Of a DNA stretch of 64,000 bases, positions 30,805 through 41,210 are shown one piece after another. The DNA is from Tipula vernalis. Its lineage: Eukaryota > Arthropoda > Insecta > Diptera > Tipulidae. Location: contig OY282560.1 of the NCBI GenBank assembly GCA_958295665.1, forward strand, positions 27,425,653 through 27,489,652, written 5' to 3'. Below the pieces are notes generated by a model that made no database searches, was not told the origin of the DNA, and was given only the letters and a program-made list of their open reading frames with translations. The translations under genes and the position numbers were made by a program. The first letter of the stretch is position 1. Every line of letters begins with the position of its first letter.

Positions 30805-31614
30805 TACAATATAAAGCATGGAATCCCGAAAAGATTTCTTAGGTTTGCAGTTAATAAAAGAAATATATGACATCACGTGCATTAGAAACGAAATCTTCAG
30901 GATTGCAAAAGTAGTTGATATTAGTATTTTAGGAAATATTCCATTGCTATAATGTTGATCAAGGTTGTAAAACACATTTTTGTTGGTTCAGAGAAATGCG
31001 AAGACCTCCTTTGACTCTTTTAAATTATGCATAAAATTGAGGACTATATTTTTTAATTTAGCCCCGTTGCGTACCGTAGCAGCGCACGACATATTATTTT
31101 CTAGCGTGAAGTTTAATGGTATTTTGGCAATTGTGGTCGTTTTTTGCTCGTCTCCTTTCATAGTGGCGTAGTTCAGATAATTATCAAATAATACCGACGT
31201 CTTTTCACCATAATGCTTCAATACTTCGTCTTTGGCCATATTACCGAGTGTAGCAAATAACGTCCATCTGGAATTTGTCGGTAAATTGTCCCTGGTTATA
31301 TTTGCATTTTAAATATGAATTTGATGCTTCATTTTCCGCTTCCGTTGAGTATCATCATTAAATAAAGATGACGGTGTTGAAGCCAATTCATATTTCAAAT
31401 ATGATTGCAATTCTTGCAGATTTTTGACGATGTGAAAATTTTCGTTATTTATCCTAAATCCGTGAAACTGAGTATGGTATACAACGTTCTTCGGTATGCA
31501 AAATATTTTCCTAGCGCTTTCATAGGTGATATCAGAATCAGCAATAAACAGCATTGGCAGTGTCCTGCAATATTTCTTAAATTTCACCTATGGTTTCGCT
31601 TAAAAAAATCGTGA

Positions 31615-32960
31615 GCCTTATACAAATAAGCTCGCGGGGGAAGTGAAACTTCTTTAGTCGTAGATGTTACTTGTTTATTTGATTTTTTTTATGTACATTT
31701 ATAAAACAATTACCTACTTAACTACATTGTAATATATTTTTTCTCTAGAATAGAAAGTAAATGGACTACGTAAAAAATGAAAAATCCGAAATCGATAACT
31801 ACCCCATATTCCAGAACTGTATCTAAAAATCGTTTTAGAACCCCATTTCCATCGTGCATGCTGAATTTTATCAAAATCGGTTAAGATACAAAGCAGATTT
31901 TTACATCATTTCTTTAACTGGCTTTTCCCTTATTTCCCCTTTCGTGTAATCGTTTCCCCTTAAGTGTAACCAAAAGTTTCAAAAAAATATATGTCGTTAA
32001 AGAATTTTCACTTCAAAAATCCGACCCCAGATGATATGGCCGAAGTTATTTTTCAGAGCCAGAATTTATTTTATTTTATGATCTCCAACATTAGATGTAA
32101 AGTTCCTTTTTGTGGTGTTTCGCAATATTCCTTTAATTTGGCTCTTATTTGATTTAAGAAATCCAACCTCAAATCATATGACCCAAGGAACTCTTCATAG
32201 CGTGAATAATTTTATTTTATACAAGGAACTATACAGCCTTGGCATAATACCTTAAATATAAAATTTCACTAGAACCGAGTGACAATGTGCGTATTCCATT
32301 TGGTGCTGGAATTGTTGAATAGGGCTGGACTGGTTTTGTCTTTAAAAAACAAATGTCACTTTGGCATTATTGGGTTTGGAATTAGTTGCACATCAAAATT
32401 ATGAATCAACGTGGCGGATTTTGAAACTTTTCTAGAAGAGATTTCACTACTAATTTGTTTTCTAACAGGGGAATGGTCGTCTCTACCAAACCAATTTTAT
32501 AAAGCTAGACTTAAAAATTGTACTGGTTTTTTAAATCGAAACGTTTGTGTTTCAAAAAGTAGTACATTTTGGCTTAAAAGACCAGAACATTTTTTAACTC
32601 TCGAAATTTGTGATGCATTCGAAAAAAATCAAAACAGGCATGAGTTCAGGTTTAGAAGTTTCTATCTTGGTAACTCTAGTGATACCTCCCATTCGTTGTA
32701 ATTTTCATTGTTTAACTAAAACCAGCGCAAACGTGCCTCTCAATTTGTTGTTAACAAATCCTGAACAAAAACTGCATAAGCTCGTTAGGAATCATTTAGG
32801 TATCTAACAAAAATAATTTCAAATGTTCAAAATACGACGCTTGATCGCTTACCCGCGGCATTTTTCTTCACAATTTTTTGTTCTTGTATGGGTTTTTGTT
32901 GACTGTCGAAAAGTTACATGCCGTTTGATGTGCTCGGCAATTTTTACTTGTGGAAAAAAA
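31615..32960. other. AT-rich stretch with an unrecognised 96-codon ORF
   Basis: No transposon motif. The plus frame 32411-32701 (96 aa) begins with an acidic, hydrophobic segment and then Phe/Arg-rich sequence. It matches nothing I know and could be chance in this composition. Confidence 0.3.
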
Positions 32961-32964
32961 TGGA

Positions 32965-33545
32965 ATAAAGAATTTGTATTGAATTTTGCTTTAGGAATGG
33001 AATGAAGTGTACAGCTGTATTGAAAATGTTACCACTAGTGCAAGCGTTTCAACGATGATCATGAAGACGTTGAATATATGAAGAGCTCGTTAGGCGCCCG
33101 ATCACACCAAAAACCAACGGCATCGTCGAAAACATGAACAAAATTGTTATGAACAATTGCCAAGTCACTATCAAAGAGATTGCAGATGATTTCGGTATAT
33201 CACTTGACTCATGCCTAATACTTTTTTCCCATGTTGAATTTCGATAAAAAACAGTACCGAATGGATATTGCTCTGGGCACTGATCAAACGGGTCATAACT
33301 TTTGATAAAACAAGAGATTACAAATATAGTACGTCGAAGTTGAAAAGAGCTCGCCAAGTTCGATCGAATGTGAATATTCTGATCCCTGTTACACTATTAT
33401 CTTCGATTTCAATGGCACAGTATACTATGAGTTCCGACCACCTGGAAGTTAACCTCGGTTTGCAAGAACCCATCCGGAATGAAACGCCTGGATTTGTCGT
33501 GATACAACTTTTGGCCATTGTACCATACGAATTATCGGCATGCTG
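32965..33545 (+). pseudogene. Mariner transposase relic
   Basis: Plus-strand frames show mariner segments: DVEYMKSSL near 33070, KTNGIVENMNKIVMNNCQVT then IKEIADDFGISLDSC (33110-33215), the second HTH of the mariner DNA-binding domain. Then 33268-33546 contains KLKRARQVRSNVNILIPVTL, equivalent to the KARQVRSNVKVLLTVFFD stretch, and SSDHLEVNLGLQEPIRNETP. The catalytic FDETW-type motif is not seen and the C-terminal DD region is absent. Several frame changes. It differs in sequence from the mariner at 29517-30804. Confidence 0.7.
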
Positions 33546-33989
33546 AAACTTATCTGATGCTTATTCATACATTTTTGTTCACAGTTCCCTATTCGCCCTA
33601 CGGCGATACGGTATAACGTCATATTTTCGTAAACGAAACCAAGTTCTGCTACAATAGTCTTCGGACTTATCATATGGTTTGAACATGTCTAGCAACGCGC
33701 CGCTGCCGGCATTGCAATTTGCCTTTGAGTAAGACTCCATACATTCGATAACTGAGCCGCCACCTACTGCTTCGAAATGAGAAGGTTCATCAACATTAGC
33801 ACCTTGCAAGGAGAAGTTTAGCAACACCGCTTTTATAACATCATCACTTGCTGCGTCTATTTGTCTAAAGCTGTGCATCGTTTATACTTGCCTTTAAGTT
33901 GATTTAAAGGCAAAATAGCAAACCATCGGTTTCAACCAGTTTCTTGCCCAATTTTCTAGGGTGAAATACATGGTCTTTTTGAGTGACCA
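33546..33989 (-). other. Unassigned stretch with a 99-codon minus ORF
   Basis: The minus frame 33878-33579 is Ser/Asp-rich with Cys residues (NCNAGSGALLDMF, DYCSRTWF) and overlaps a second minus frame. No recognisable family. It lies between a mariner relic and BEL/Pao sequence and might be part of either flank. Confidence 0.3.
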
Positions 33990-35130
33990 AAATTGAAAGT
34001 GCTAACTGTTACTCAACAACGTGATTTACCCAAAAATAAAGCGAGATGCTGCAACTGTCTTTCTGACACTCATTCAATGTACCAGTGCAAATCTAAATGA
34101 AAATGTCGAACGTACAACAAAAAATACAACTCGCTGGTGCATTTGAACCTAGTTCCAATTCACACTAAAGCTGCATGCTAAGAGAACAGTGAAGTAGTGC
34201 TAACGTCCCCTGCCAATCGTAAAAGCGCCATATTACCTACGGCGGTCGTACAAATTGAAAATAAGTTCAACATGTGGCAAAAAGTTCGTGGGTTTCTTGA
34301 CTCTGCTTCCACGCGATCGTTCATACCATAATCATGTGTCAATAGGTTACAAATTGCTAGATCTAATACTCGAGTTATTATAAAAACAATCAACCAGTCC
34401 AGAGCAGGTTGTTCGCATGCCAATATTAGGATAAGTTCGAGGTTAGACCACATCTATATTATCAACGTAGCCGCATGTGCCCACCATAACATCACATCTA
34501 TCACCCAACGATTTGGAGGAAGTCGTAAGTAAACCTCTCCTCGCAGACGAAGAAGTTAAATAAATGTTAAAAGGAAATCGTCACCAAAACCAATCAAGAA
34601 AGACTAATCGTCCATTCAAATTAAGTTCTGCACAGTTAGGAGATTTATTCAACCAAGCAAGACTCAGATTGCTTTGCCACAAAAAATTCAGGGAGGAGTA
34701 TTTGAAATAAGGCCACATGGAGTTAATCCCGAAAGGTGAAGTTATTCAGCCAGTTGGTAAGACATTTTACTTACCACATCACGGGATGTTGAAAGTTCAG
34801 TTCCACCACAAAACTAAGAGTAGTGTTTGATGGCTCCGCAAAAACAACAACTGGGTATTTCTTCTGAGTACAGCAAAATTTAACAGAAACCTTGGTGAAA
34901 TTCAGAAAATACAGATACGTGTTTTCAGCTGACGTGGAAAAAATGTACCGTCAATTTAGGGTACTGATCGTGACTTACGGCACAACGTCTACACCATGCC
35001 TTGCAATCCAACATCTTGGTGATCAAAAGAAATGGTTGAACTTCCGAAATGAGTTGAAGATACTTGATGGCTGAATACTGGAGAACAATATCAGATTCAT
35101 GGACTCGCTGACGTATCAAATGAATCATAG
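33990..35130 (+). pseudogene. BEL/Pao retrotransposon: Gag knuckle, protease, RT start
   Basis: Plus-strand frames give NKARCCNCLSDTHSMYQCKS (CX2CX5HX4C knuckle) and NKKYNSLVHLNL, as in the BEL Gag-protease join. These are followed by SAILPTAVVQIENKF and VRGFLDSASTRSFI, the protease with DSA in place of the usual DSG. Then come EDIL/DILLTTSR-type remnants, FDGSAKTTT, and at 34892-35074 VKFRKYRYVFSADVEKMYRQ (RT motif A, catalytic Asp) and TYGTTSTPCLAIQHL. The remainder of the RT is missing. Frameshifts and stops are numerous. The integrase of a BEL element at 38690-39190 is probably the other end of this one. Confidence 0.78.
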
Positions 35131-35139
35131 ACTACAGTT

Positions 35140-35555
35140 TTGTATTCCAGATTAATAACGGACTTTGGAAAAGTAAGGGTCACCTAATCACTGCCAACAC
35201 AAAGGTGGCACCTATAAAAATTATCAGCATACCTAGTGGTGTAAACTGTAATATTCTCGTTGGTAATATTACCGGTAAAATAGATAATTTTAGGTAATAT
35301 TATCCAAAGTGGTGTTATCGTGGTAATATCGGTAACATAAATTAAAAATGTTTTTTCCAAGCAACTCAACTAGTCTAAATCCAAAAAGAGTTGTGACACC
35401 ACTGCATTATACTTCCTTATGTATATATTCATATTCATTTGGCAAATACGTAATAGAGCTGGAATCTGACCTTGCATATGATCCGTCTGGAAAAAACACG
35501 AATCAATATTTTAACTAGAAAAGTGGCTGCAACGTCTTAGTCGATGACAAGCTCT
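35140..35555. other. Short stretch between BEL/Pao and hAT segments
   Basis: No coding signal. GGTAATATTA-like words recur at 35260-35330. This would be the 5' end of the hAT relic if AGTGGTGTAAACTGTAATAT (from 35233) is its terminus; no matching right end was found. Confidence 0.3.
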
Positions 35556-35559
35556 AGTA

Positions 35560-36860
35560 TGCTGGAATTTCGTTGACAACATGAGACGAAAGTAGTACCA
35601 GATGATCGATGAGCTATTACTCGAGCAATTTTCGTTTCTGGTGCTCCATTAGGCTCAACCATAAAGTCTACTTGTATTGATTTGTTCCAGAAATTGCAAC
35701 CGTTCTATAAACTTCCTTCAAGTTACCAACTTTCCAATCAATTGTTGGGCCTTTAGTACCACTGCGTCGAAGGGTCAGTCTTAGCAAAAATTGCCGGCGC
35801 ATCTGATGTTGTAGACCGATGCTTGGTCGTTATGTCATCACTACAATACACCCAAAGCCTTTTTCTATAAATCTACTCACTAAGGAAAATCGACATTTGG
35901 CTTTTAAAGATGCTTTTCGAGAAAGTTGAAGCGGTGTTAAAAGACGTCGAGATTTATTAAATGTATTATAGTTATTACTGACAATGGAACGAACAATAAA
36001 GCGTCCCGAAAAATGGTTAACAAAAGCTATCCCTATATTACCGAGTATGGGTGCATCTGCCATGGACTTAATTTCCTCATTGTCGATATCTTCAAAATTC
36101 AGTATATCAAGAGTTTGAAATTTTCAGTCAGTCGTACGGATGGTTTCGGAAATAAAAAAACTCGTACATTTTTCATTCAATCTACATTAATGCTACATCA
36201 GGTATGCCTTGAAGCCGCTGGCTATCGAAGACGAAGTAAAGGCAGTTATGAAGTTATCTACGATCTCCTATTCGAAATTGTTCAGTGTGTAATACCTCCA
36301 TTACTAAATGTCCACCTTTTTTTGAGAGTTTGCTGTTTTGTATAAAGTGGTGTACTGTTTTATTAATATAAAACAATTACGAAGAACTTATAAGTATTCT
36401 CAAATCACGGGCCGAAAAATGCTTACAACCGCTACATTTTGGAGCAAATTTGCTCAAATATAAGAACAAAAAATATAAGGGCAACAAAATATATGAGTCT
36501 TTGGCGCATTACAATGTTCGAAGTGAACTTTTTTCACGACCGTTTTTTGTTGCAAGTGAGCAGCTCTCTGGTAAAATTTGGTGGGCGGGATTGTGTTCTA
36601 CTTCATCTTTAGGTGCTTGGCGGTTGATATTTTGAACATACCTTCATCGAGAGCTGCCATGGAAAGCTCATTCAGTACTTATGATTTTATACACATAGCT
36701 CTACACATAATCCATTGACTGTTGATTGTGCAGGAAAACTAACATGCATTTTGCACAACTTAAACATGTCGAGATCGAACGTAGGAAGTGTGGATAAGGA
36801 AGATGAAGTTATTCCTGCTGAATCAAATATAAATTATTATTAATGGATGAAGCTGCATAA
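35560..36860 (+). pseudogene. hAT-superfamily transposase relic (DUF659 type)
   Basis: Plus-strand frames: ITRAIFVSGAPLG, FQKLQPFYKLPSSYQLSNQL (35620-35745, the SGAPL and PSRY.LSN blocks), then VIVITDNGTNNKASRKMVNK, YPYITEYGCICHGLNFLIVD and IFKIQYIK (about 35950-36120, including the TDN Asp and C..HGLNL motif). Further on come SSLGAWRLIF and NIPSSRAAMESSFSTYDFIH (36600-36700), the C-terminal hAT dimerisation region. At least four frame changes and several stops. hAT transposases cut and paste; this one is inactive. The BED zinc finger end is not identifiable. Confidence 0.8.
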
Positions 36861-36969
36861 TCATATTCGCTTGAAGGAAGATAAATGTGATGGCGGGGAT
36901 GACCCATACATTCATTAAAGAGTTTAATTGATCATAAACTCATATTTATATATAATTTATTATTTACTG

Positions 36970-37410
36970 CAGACGTTGAAGACGACCTTGCCGTGACGAC
37001 CGATGAACATCACATCAAAGAAGTCAAGGATTTGGTACTCGAAAATTGTTGATTGACAATTAGAGATGTTGTTGACATCACGAAAATTTTGGGCAGAAAG
37101 CTCTTGGTTTTTGCATCATGATAATGAGCCGTCTCACACTGGAATCTTGTTTCGCAACTATAACCCTTCGCCCGATTTAGCTCCGCTTGACTTCTAAGGC
37201 TATTGCTGAAACTCAAGAAACCGCTCCGGGTACATCGTTTTGACATGATTGAAGAGATTCAAGCCGAATCGAAGAAGGTTTTGTAGGCCATTCCAGAAAT
37301 AGACTTTAAAAACGGTTTCGAAGACTGGGAAAAACGTTGGCATAAGTGTATTCTACCCGAAGGAGATTACTTTGAACAGGATGAAATATATTTGAGAGAA
37401 TATTGAGCCA
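36970..37410 (+). pseudogene. Mariner transposase relic, internally deleted
   Basis: Begins near 36970 with DVEDDLAVTTDEHHIKEVKD, then LTIRDVVDITKILG. The centre is deleted and the sequence passes to FLHHDNEPSHTGIL (the HHDNAPSH motif with catalytic Asp), SPDLAPLDF (third Asp, with Leu for the usual Cys), then PLRVHRFDMIEEIQAESKKV, IPEIDFKNGFEDWEKRWHKC and GDYFEQDEIYLREY. The first DE motif is lost in the deletion. One or two frame changes. It is similar in type to the relic at 32965-33545, but the wording is different. Confidence 0.82.
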
Positions 37411-38689
37411 TTTGTGTTTTATTGTACTTTTAAGTATTTTTCATACCAGGCGCCTTGGCTTTGAGCTTCAAAAATAAAAATTCTTTATTTCATTTTTGAA
37501 TTATGTAAATTAGTTTGATTTGATTGACAACGTTTAATTTTATAGAAATAAATTCAATTTGTTGAAAAATAATTTATTTTTAAGTGACAATTTTAGAAAA
37601 ATCAAAATATATTGCAATGAAGTTATCTATAAAGCCAAGGCAATGCGTTCCACACTCGACTGCAACATTTCAAAGTACTACAAAGTGAAGTGCTTTGTCA
37701 ACATAATCTACAAATCACTTTTTTGGCACAATTATTTTATACTTACCAAAAAATCTAGCTCATATGGACGTTACAAATTTAGAATATCTCAGTTCTTGCT
37801 ATAATTTACGTGTAAAATAGATCTCAATAAAATATTTGATAGCAACCAAATGTTCAAAGCCAATGCCACCGGTATGAAAGGATTTCAGCTTCGCATTTGT
37901 GGTAACTAAATATTTTGAGGCGAGGCGGCTGATATGAAAAGTACTTTAAAATATATTATAGTCTCTTACACTCACAATGGAACCAGTTATGATCTTTTAT
38001 CTGGATTCCAAACTTTGGCCTACCACATAACCAACAGGACCAGCCAAATTTTGACATCACCAAGAGAAATAAATTGCACCATATAACGTCAACACGAGAA
38101 TCCTACCCACTGTGCTTCCAAAGGCTTACGCCCGCATGAGCTAATAAATCAAGAGTTGTGGTAGAAGGATATCCAAGGAACCTGAAGAAATTGCGTTACC
38201 AGAAGACAACCATAGTCAAACGGTAAAAATTGCTACATTTCTTGACGCATAGCGATCCGGATCAGATAAAAATTTATATGTAAAACAACAACAACATTTG
38301 ATCACAAATGGTGATCTAAAAATTAGTTCAGCTATTAAAATGTAGGTGAAAAATAATTGTTTATTATGTGGTTGGTAGTAGTGAAATCAACAACAAAATT
38401 AAATACCGAACTCATTTTACCTGTTACCCACACGAGTATTGTATTCATCATATTCTTTGTAGAGGAAAGAAGCGACAAAGAATATGATGAATACAATACG
38501 CATATAAACAGCCAGATTCAAAACGAAACGAAACAGAAAATTGACATTTGTTGTTTGTTTTGTTTTACGCATTTTGGTGTCGGCTAATATTGATATGCAG
38601 TAGTCGATTATGATGAGATTGCATGTGGCGTTGATAAACTGTCCAGCAGAATGTCATAGTTTTCAATCATTCTGAGAGTGCTTTCTAAT
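37411..38689. other. AT-rich stretch containing a perfect hairpin
   Basis: No gene recognised. A perfect 25-bp inverted repeat lies at 38436-38499 (see separate entry). Other sequence is AT-rich without an obvious repeat. Confidence 0.4.
38436..38499. repeat. Perfect 25-bp inverted repeat with 14-nt loop
   Basis: The left arm 38436-38460 (GTATTGTATTCATCATATTC...) is the exact reverse complement of the right arm 38475-38499; the spacer is 38461-38474. There are no mismatches. The transcript of either strand would form a 64-nt hairpin. Confidence 0.85.
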
Positions 38690-39190
38690 GCATCAGTACA
38701 CTACGACACCAAACACCCAATAATTTTACCAAGTGATCAGCCGGCTGTCATGAAAAATGGTGGCACATTTATATTTAAAACTACTCCAAGCTGGACCTTT
38801 GCAATGGTTGTCTCATATCAGAGAAAGGTTACAGATTCTGAGAGCTGAACAACTGATACGGAAGTTAGTATATCAATGCATGAGATGTCATCGTCAAAGG
38901 GTCAAGGAACAGACTTAGCTAATGAAGCAATTACTGTCCTCAAGGGTATCTCTCAGACCTTTTTTCAAAACTGGTATTGATTATGCCGGCCCATATCATC
39001 AAAGGCTACCTTGCAATATTCGTAAGCCTGGCTACCAAAGCTGTGCAACTAGAAATACTTACGAGTCTCAGCACTGACAGTTTCCTAGCTGCCTTAACAA
39101 GACTTCACGCCATAAGAGGAATTTTCAGTGACATTTTTTCCGACGACGGAACCAAAATCGATAGAAATCAACTAGACGAACTCTGAGAAT
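38690..39190 (+). pseudogene. BEL/Pao integrase fragment
   Basis: Before the frame change, plus-strand frames give RLQILRAEQLIRKLVYQCMR then RQRVKEQT, the zinc-binding region, and LRPFFKTGIDYAGPYHQR, the BEL motif VDYAGP with the first catalytic Asp. After a frameshift at about 38980, the 38977-39186 frame continues with IKGYLAIFVSLATKAVQLEI, then LSTDSFLAALTRLHAIRGIF and SDIFSDDGTK, which carries the second catalytic Asp position (SDDGT where SDNGT is usual). The reading ends shortly after. The Glu motif is not present. Confidence 0.85.
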
Positions 39191-41210
39191 CAATTTCGTT
39201 TATGTTAGATTTGCAATACGCTGAAAAATTTCAATTTCCTTGCGGTTAAATTTTTCAACAAGACGATATGTTTCTCAAGAGTTCTATCAATTACTTGAGG
39301 TTTTCTATCACATACAAATTAAACGAATATTTTCGTTGAAACGTATGCTGTGAATATTAAACAACAAACCAGTTAAAATATTCCCATAGCAGAGGATTAC
39401 AAATAAAACATAAAACAATAAGCGACCTATTTAACATAACAAACCGATTTCAAGTTAAATCCTTGGAAAAACTTTTTTATACTAAATAACTGTTTAACTT
39501 CCTTATGTTTCCCCCCTTTCGAATACCCTTAATCCCTTACAGTATTACAAACTTTTTACACTTTTTATTGAGACATTATTAAGCAAAAAAAAAAAAAAAA
39601 AACTTCTTAGTAATAATATAACAACAGTACAATGAGCATTCTTAACGAGTTGAAGAAATTGTTGTTGGAAAATGACTCAAAAAGAAAACAAAAAGAAAAA
39701 GTAAAATCACGTGGAAAATTCACCAAAAAAAATATACCCGCCACGAGTTTAATTGGAGAGCACTCCAAAATATGAAGGACAGCAAACCAGTGAAATGGAA
39801 CATTTTTAGTTAACGTTTTTATTATTTTTTTTTTTGGGGATATGTCAGTAAATTTAGGAATCAAAACATAAATTTTCTAATTTTTCCTTTTTTAATATTT
39901 TTCCGCTTTCTTTGTTCGATTTGTTTCTTATGTATATTTGCTTGGTTCTTTAACCTTAATTCCTATGCCAGAAGAAAAAAAGGATCAAACAGTAAAAAAC
40001 TGGAAACCCAATTTCAAATATATACGAGTACAAAAAAAAAAAAAAAAATCAAACGAAAGGAAGAGTGGAAGGATATATTACGACTGACGAAAAATCCATT
40101 TAAACGAAACAAACAAAAAATTCTCCTCACATTCATAAGTGATAGACACAATAAAACATTTTTTTGATATGTGTTTGTATGTTAAGGCACAAAAAGGGAC
40201 TTTTTCTAAGGATTCGAATTGATTTAATATCACCGAATTAAGCTTATGCACATATTATTAGGTTAGCAGTCATAAAACAAAAACAGATTTAGTATGTGCT
40301 TTGTGTGATTTGAAACGCAAATAAGATTTAGAAGAAAACAAAAAAATTTGGCAGACGAATATTTCTTAGCCTAATTGTTCGCATCTGCACAATCAACTGG
40401 ATGTTGGAATCAACATCCAATCCAACAACAACACCAAAAATAATGATTGCTAACAGAAAGTTTGTTGAACTGTTCAATATAAAAACCAATTTACGTTTTA
40501 TTTTATTTCCATTTCGCTTTTTCTATTCTAATTTAATTTTCTCCATAACTTATTCATGCATGACACGTCCGTTTGACCGCATTAACAACGTAACGTAATA
40601 ATTATTTTAGTATTCAACTAAATGGAAAAGAAAAAAGAAACGCAAGACGTTTAGAAGCAGCAACAAAACACCACAGAAAGAAAACAAAAAAAATGAACTC
40701 ATACCTTGCGTTGTGCCTGCCATCTTGGTGATTGTGTAACAAAGGAAAATTTGAAAGGAAAACCTATATTCACAATGGTCCTTTGTTTGGTTGGTAGCTG
40801 AACAATTTATTTTGATTTGGTTTAGTACAAGGGTGTACGGCTTACAGTTATGCCTCAAAATTGGAAATAAAAACCAAATATTGACCGAGTCTGATATATG
40901 TATGAATAGTTTTGTATAAGCATCTGATCGCGTTTGGGAAAATTGTGGTACGACGGATCACGGAATTCGGTTGATACGGAAAACAATAAAATAAAATAAA
41001 CAATTTAAAGTTGGAATAACTAATCGAACTCTCTGAAAAACCGTATTCGGCATCTGTAGAGAATACTTTCGGCTGAAGTTCAGGGCCAGTACCGAACTGA
41101 GTACATTTGATGGCGACCTAGTCTTCGACTGAGTTTCTCTTCTTTTTCGACTTTAACTAACAATGGTGCCATGTGTTTTTTTCACCGAATTTTAATCTTT
41201 TTTAGAACTA
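39191..41210. other. AT-rich stretch with A-runs
   Basis: No transposon motif. A-runs occur at 39585-39602 and 40031-40048. Overlapping ORFs at 39607-39864, 40401-40598 and 40607-40858 are in low-complexity sequence. A possible first coding exon on the minus strand is listed separately. Confidence 0.4.
40706..40724 (-). CDS. Possible short first coding exon (speculative)
   Basis: On the minus strand ATGGCAGGCACAACGCAAG (MAGTTQ plus one base) is followed directly by GTATGAGT, a fair 5' splice donor, and preceded by CACCAAG, a reasonable start context. Nineteen bases are too few for statistical support and no downstream exon is visible. Kept only as a lead. Confidence 0.15.

Larger units (their letters stand above)
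29220..31590 (-). pseudogene. Unidentified ORF split by a mariner insertion
   Basis: Three minus-strand segments are in one frame: 31587-31309, 31239-30988 and 30975-30718. They are interrupted only by in-frame stops at 31309 and about 30985. The frame then meets the mariner inverted repeat at 30804. Beyond the element it resumes at 29516 and runs to 29220. Counting codons across the insertion shows that removing the mariner and one TA leaves a continuous frame. Recognisable words include FHGFRINNENFHIVKNLQEL, MSCAATVRNGAKLKNIVLNF, ISFINCKPKKSFRDSMLY and VDLRTSNVSITFFFAEEVRN. I do not know the family: no zinc, DDE or RT motif is visible. It is either a decayed host gene or a gene of an older unfamiliar element. 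Confidence 0.5.

Noticed and set aside
32411..32701. 96-codon plus ORF as a host gene
   Set aside because: No motif or splice context; AT-rich composition makes such lengths expected by chance.
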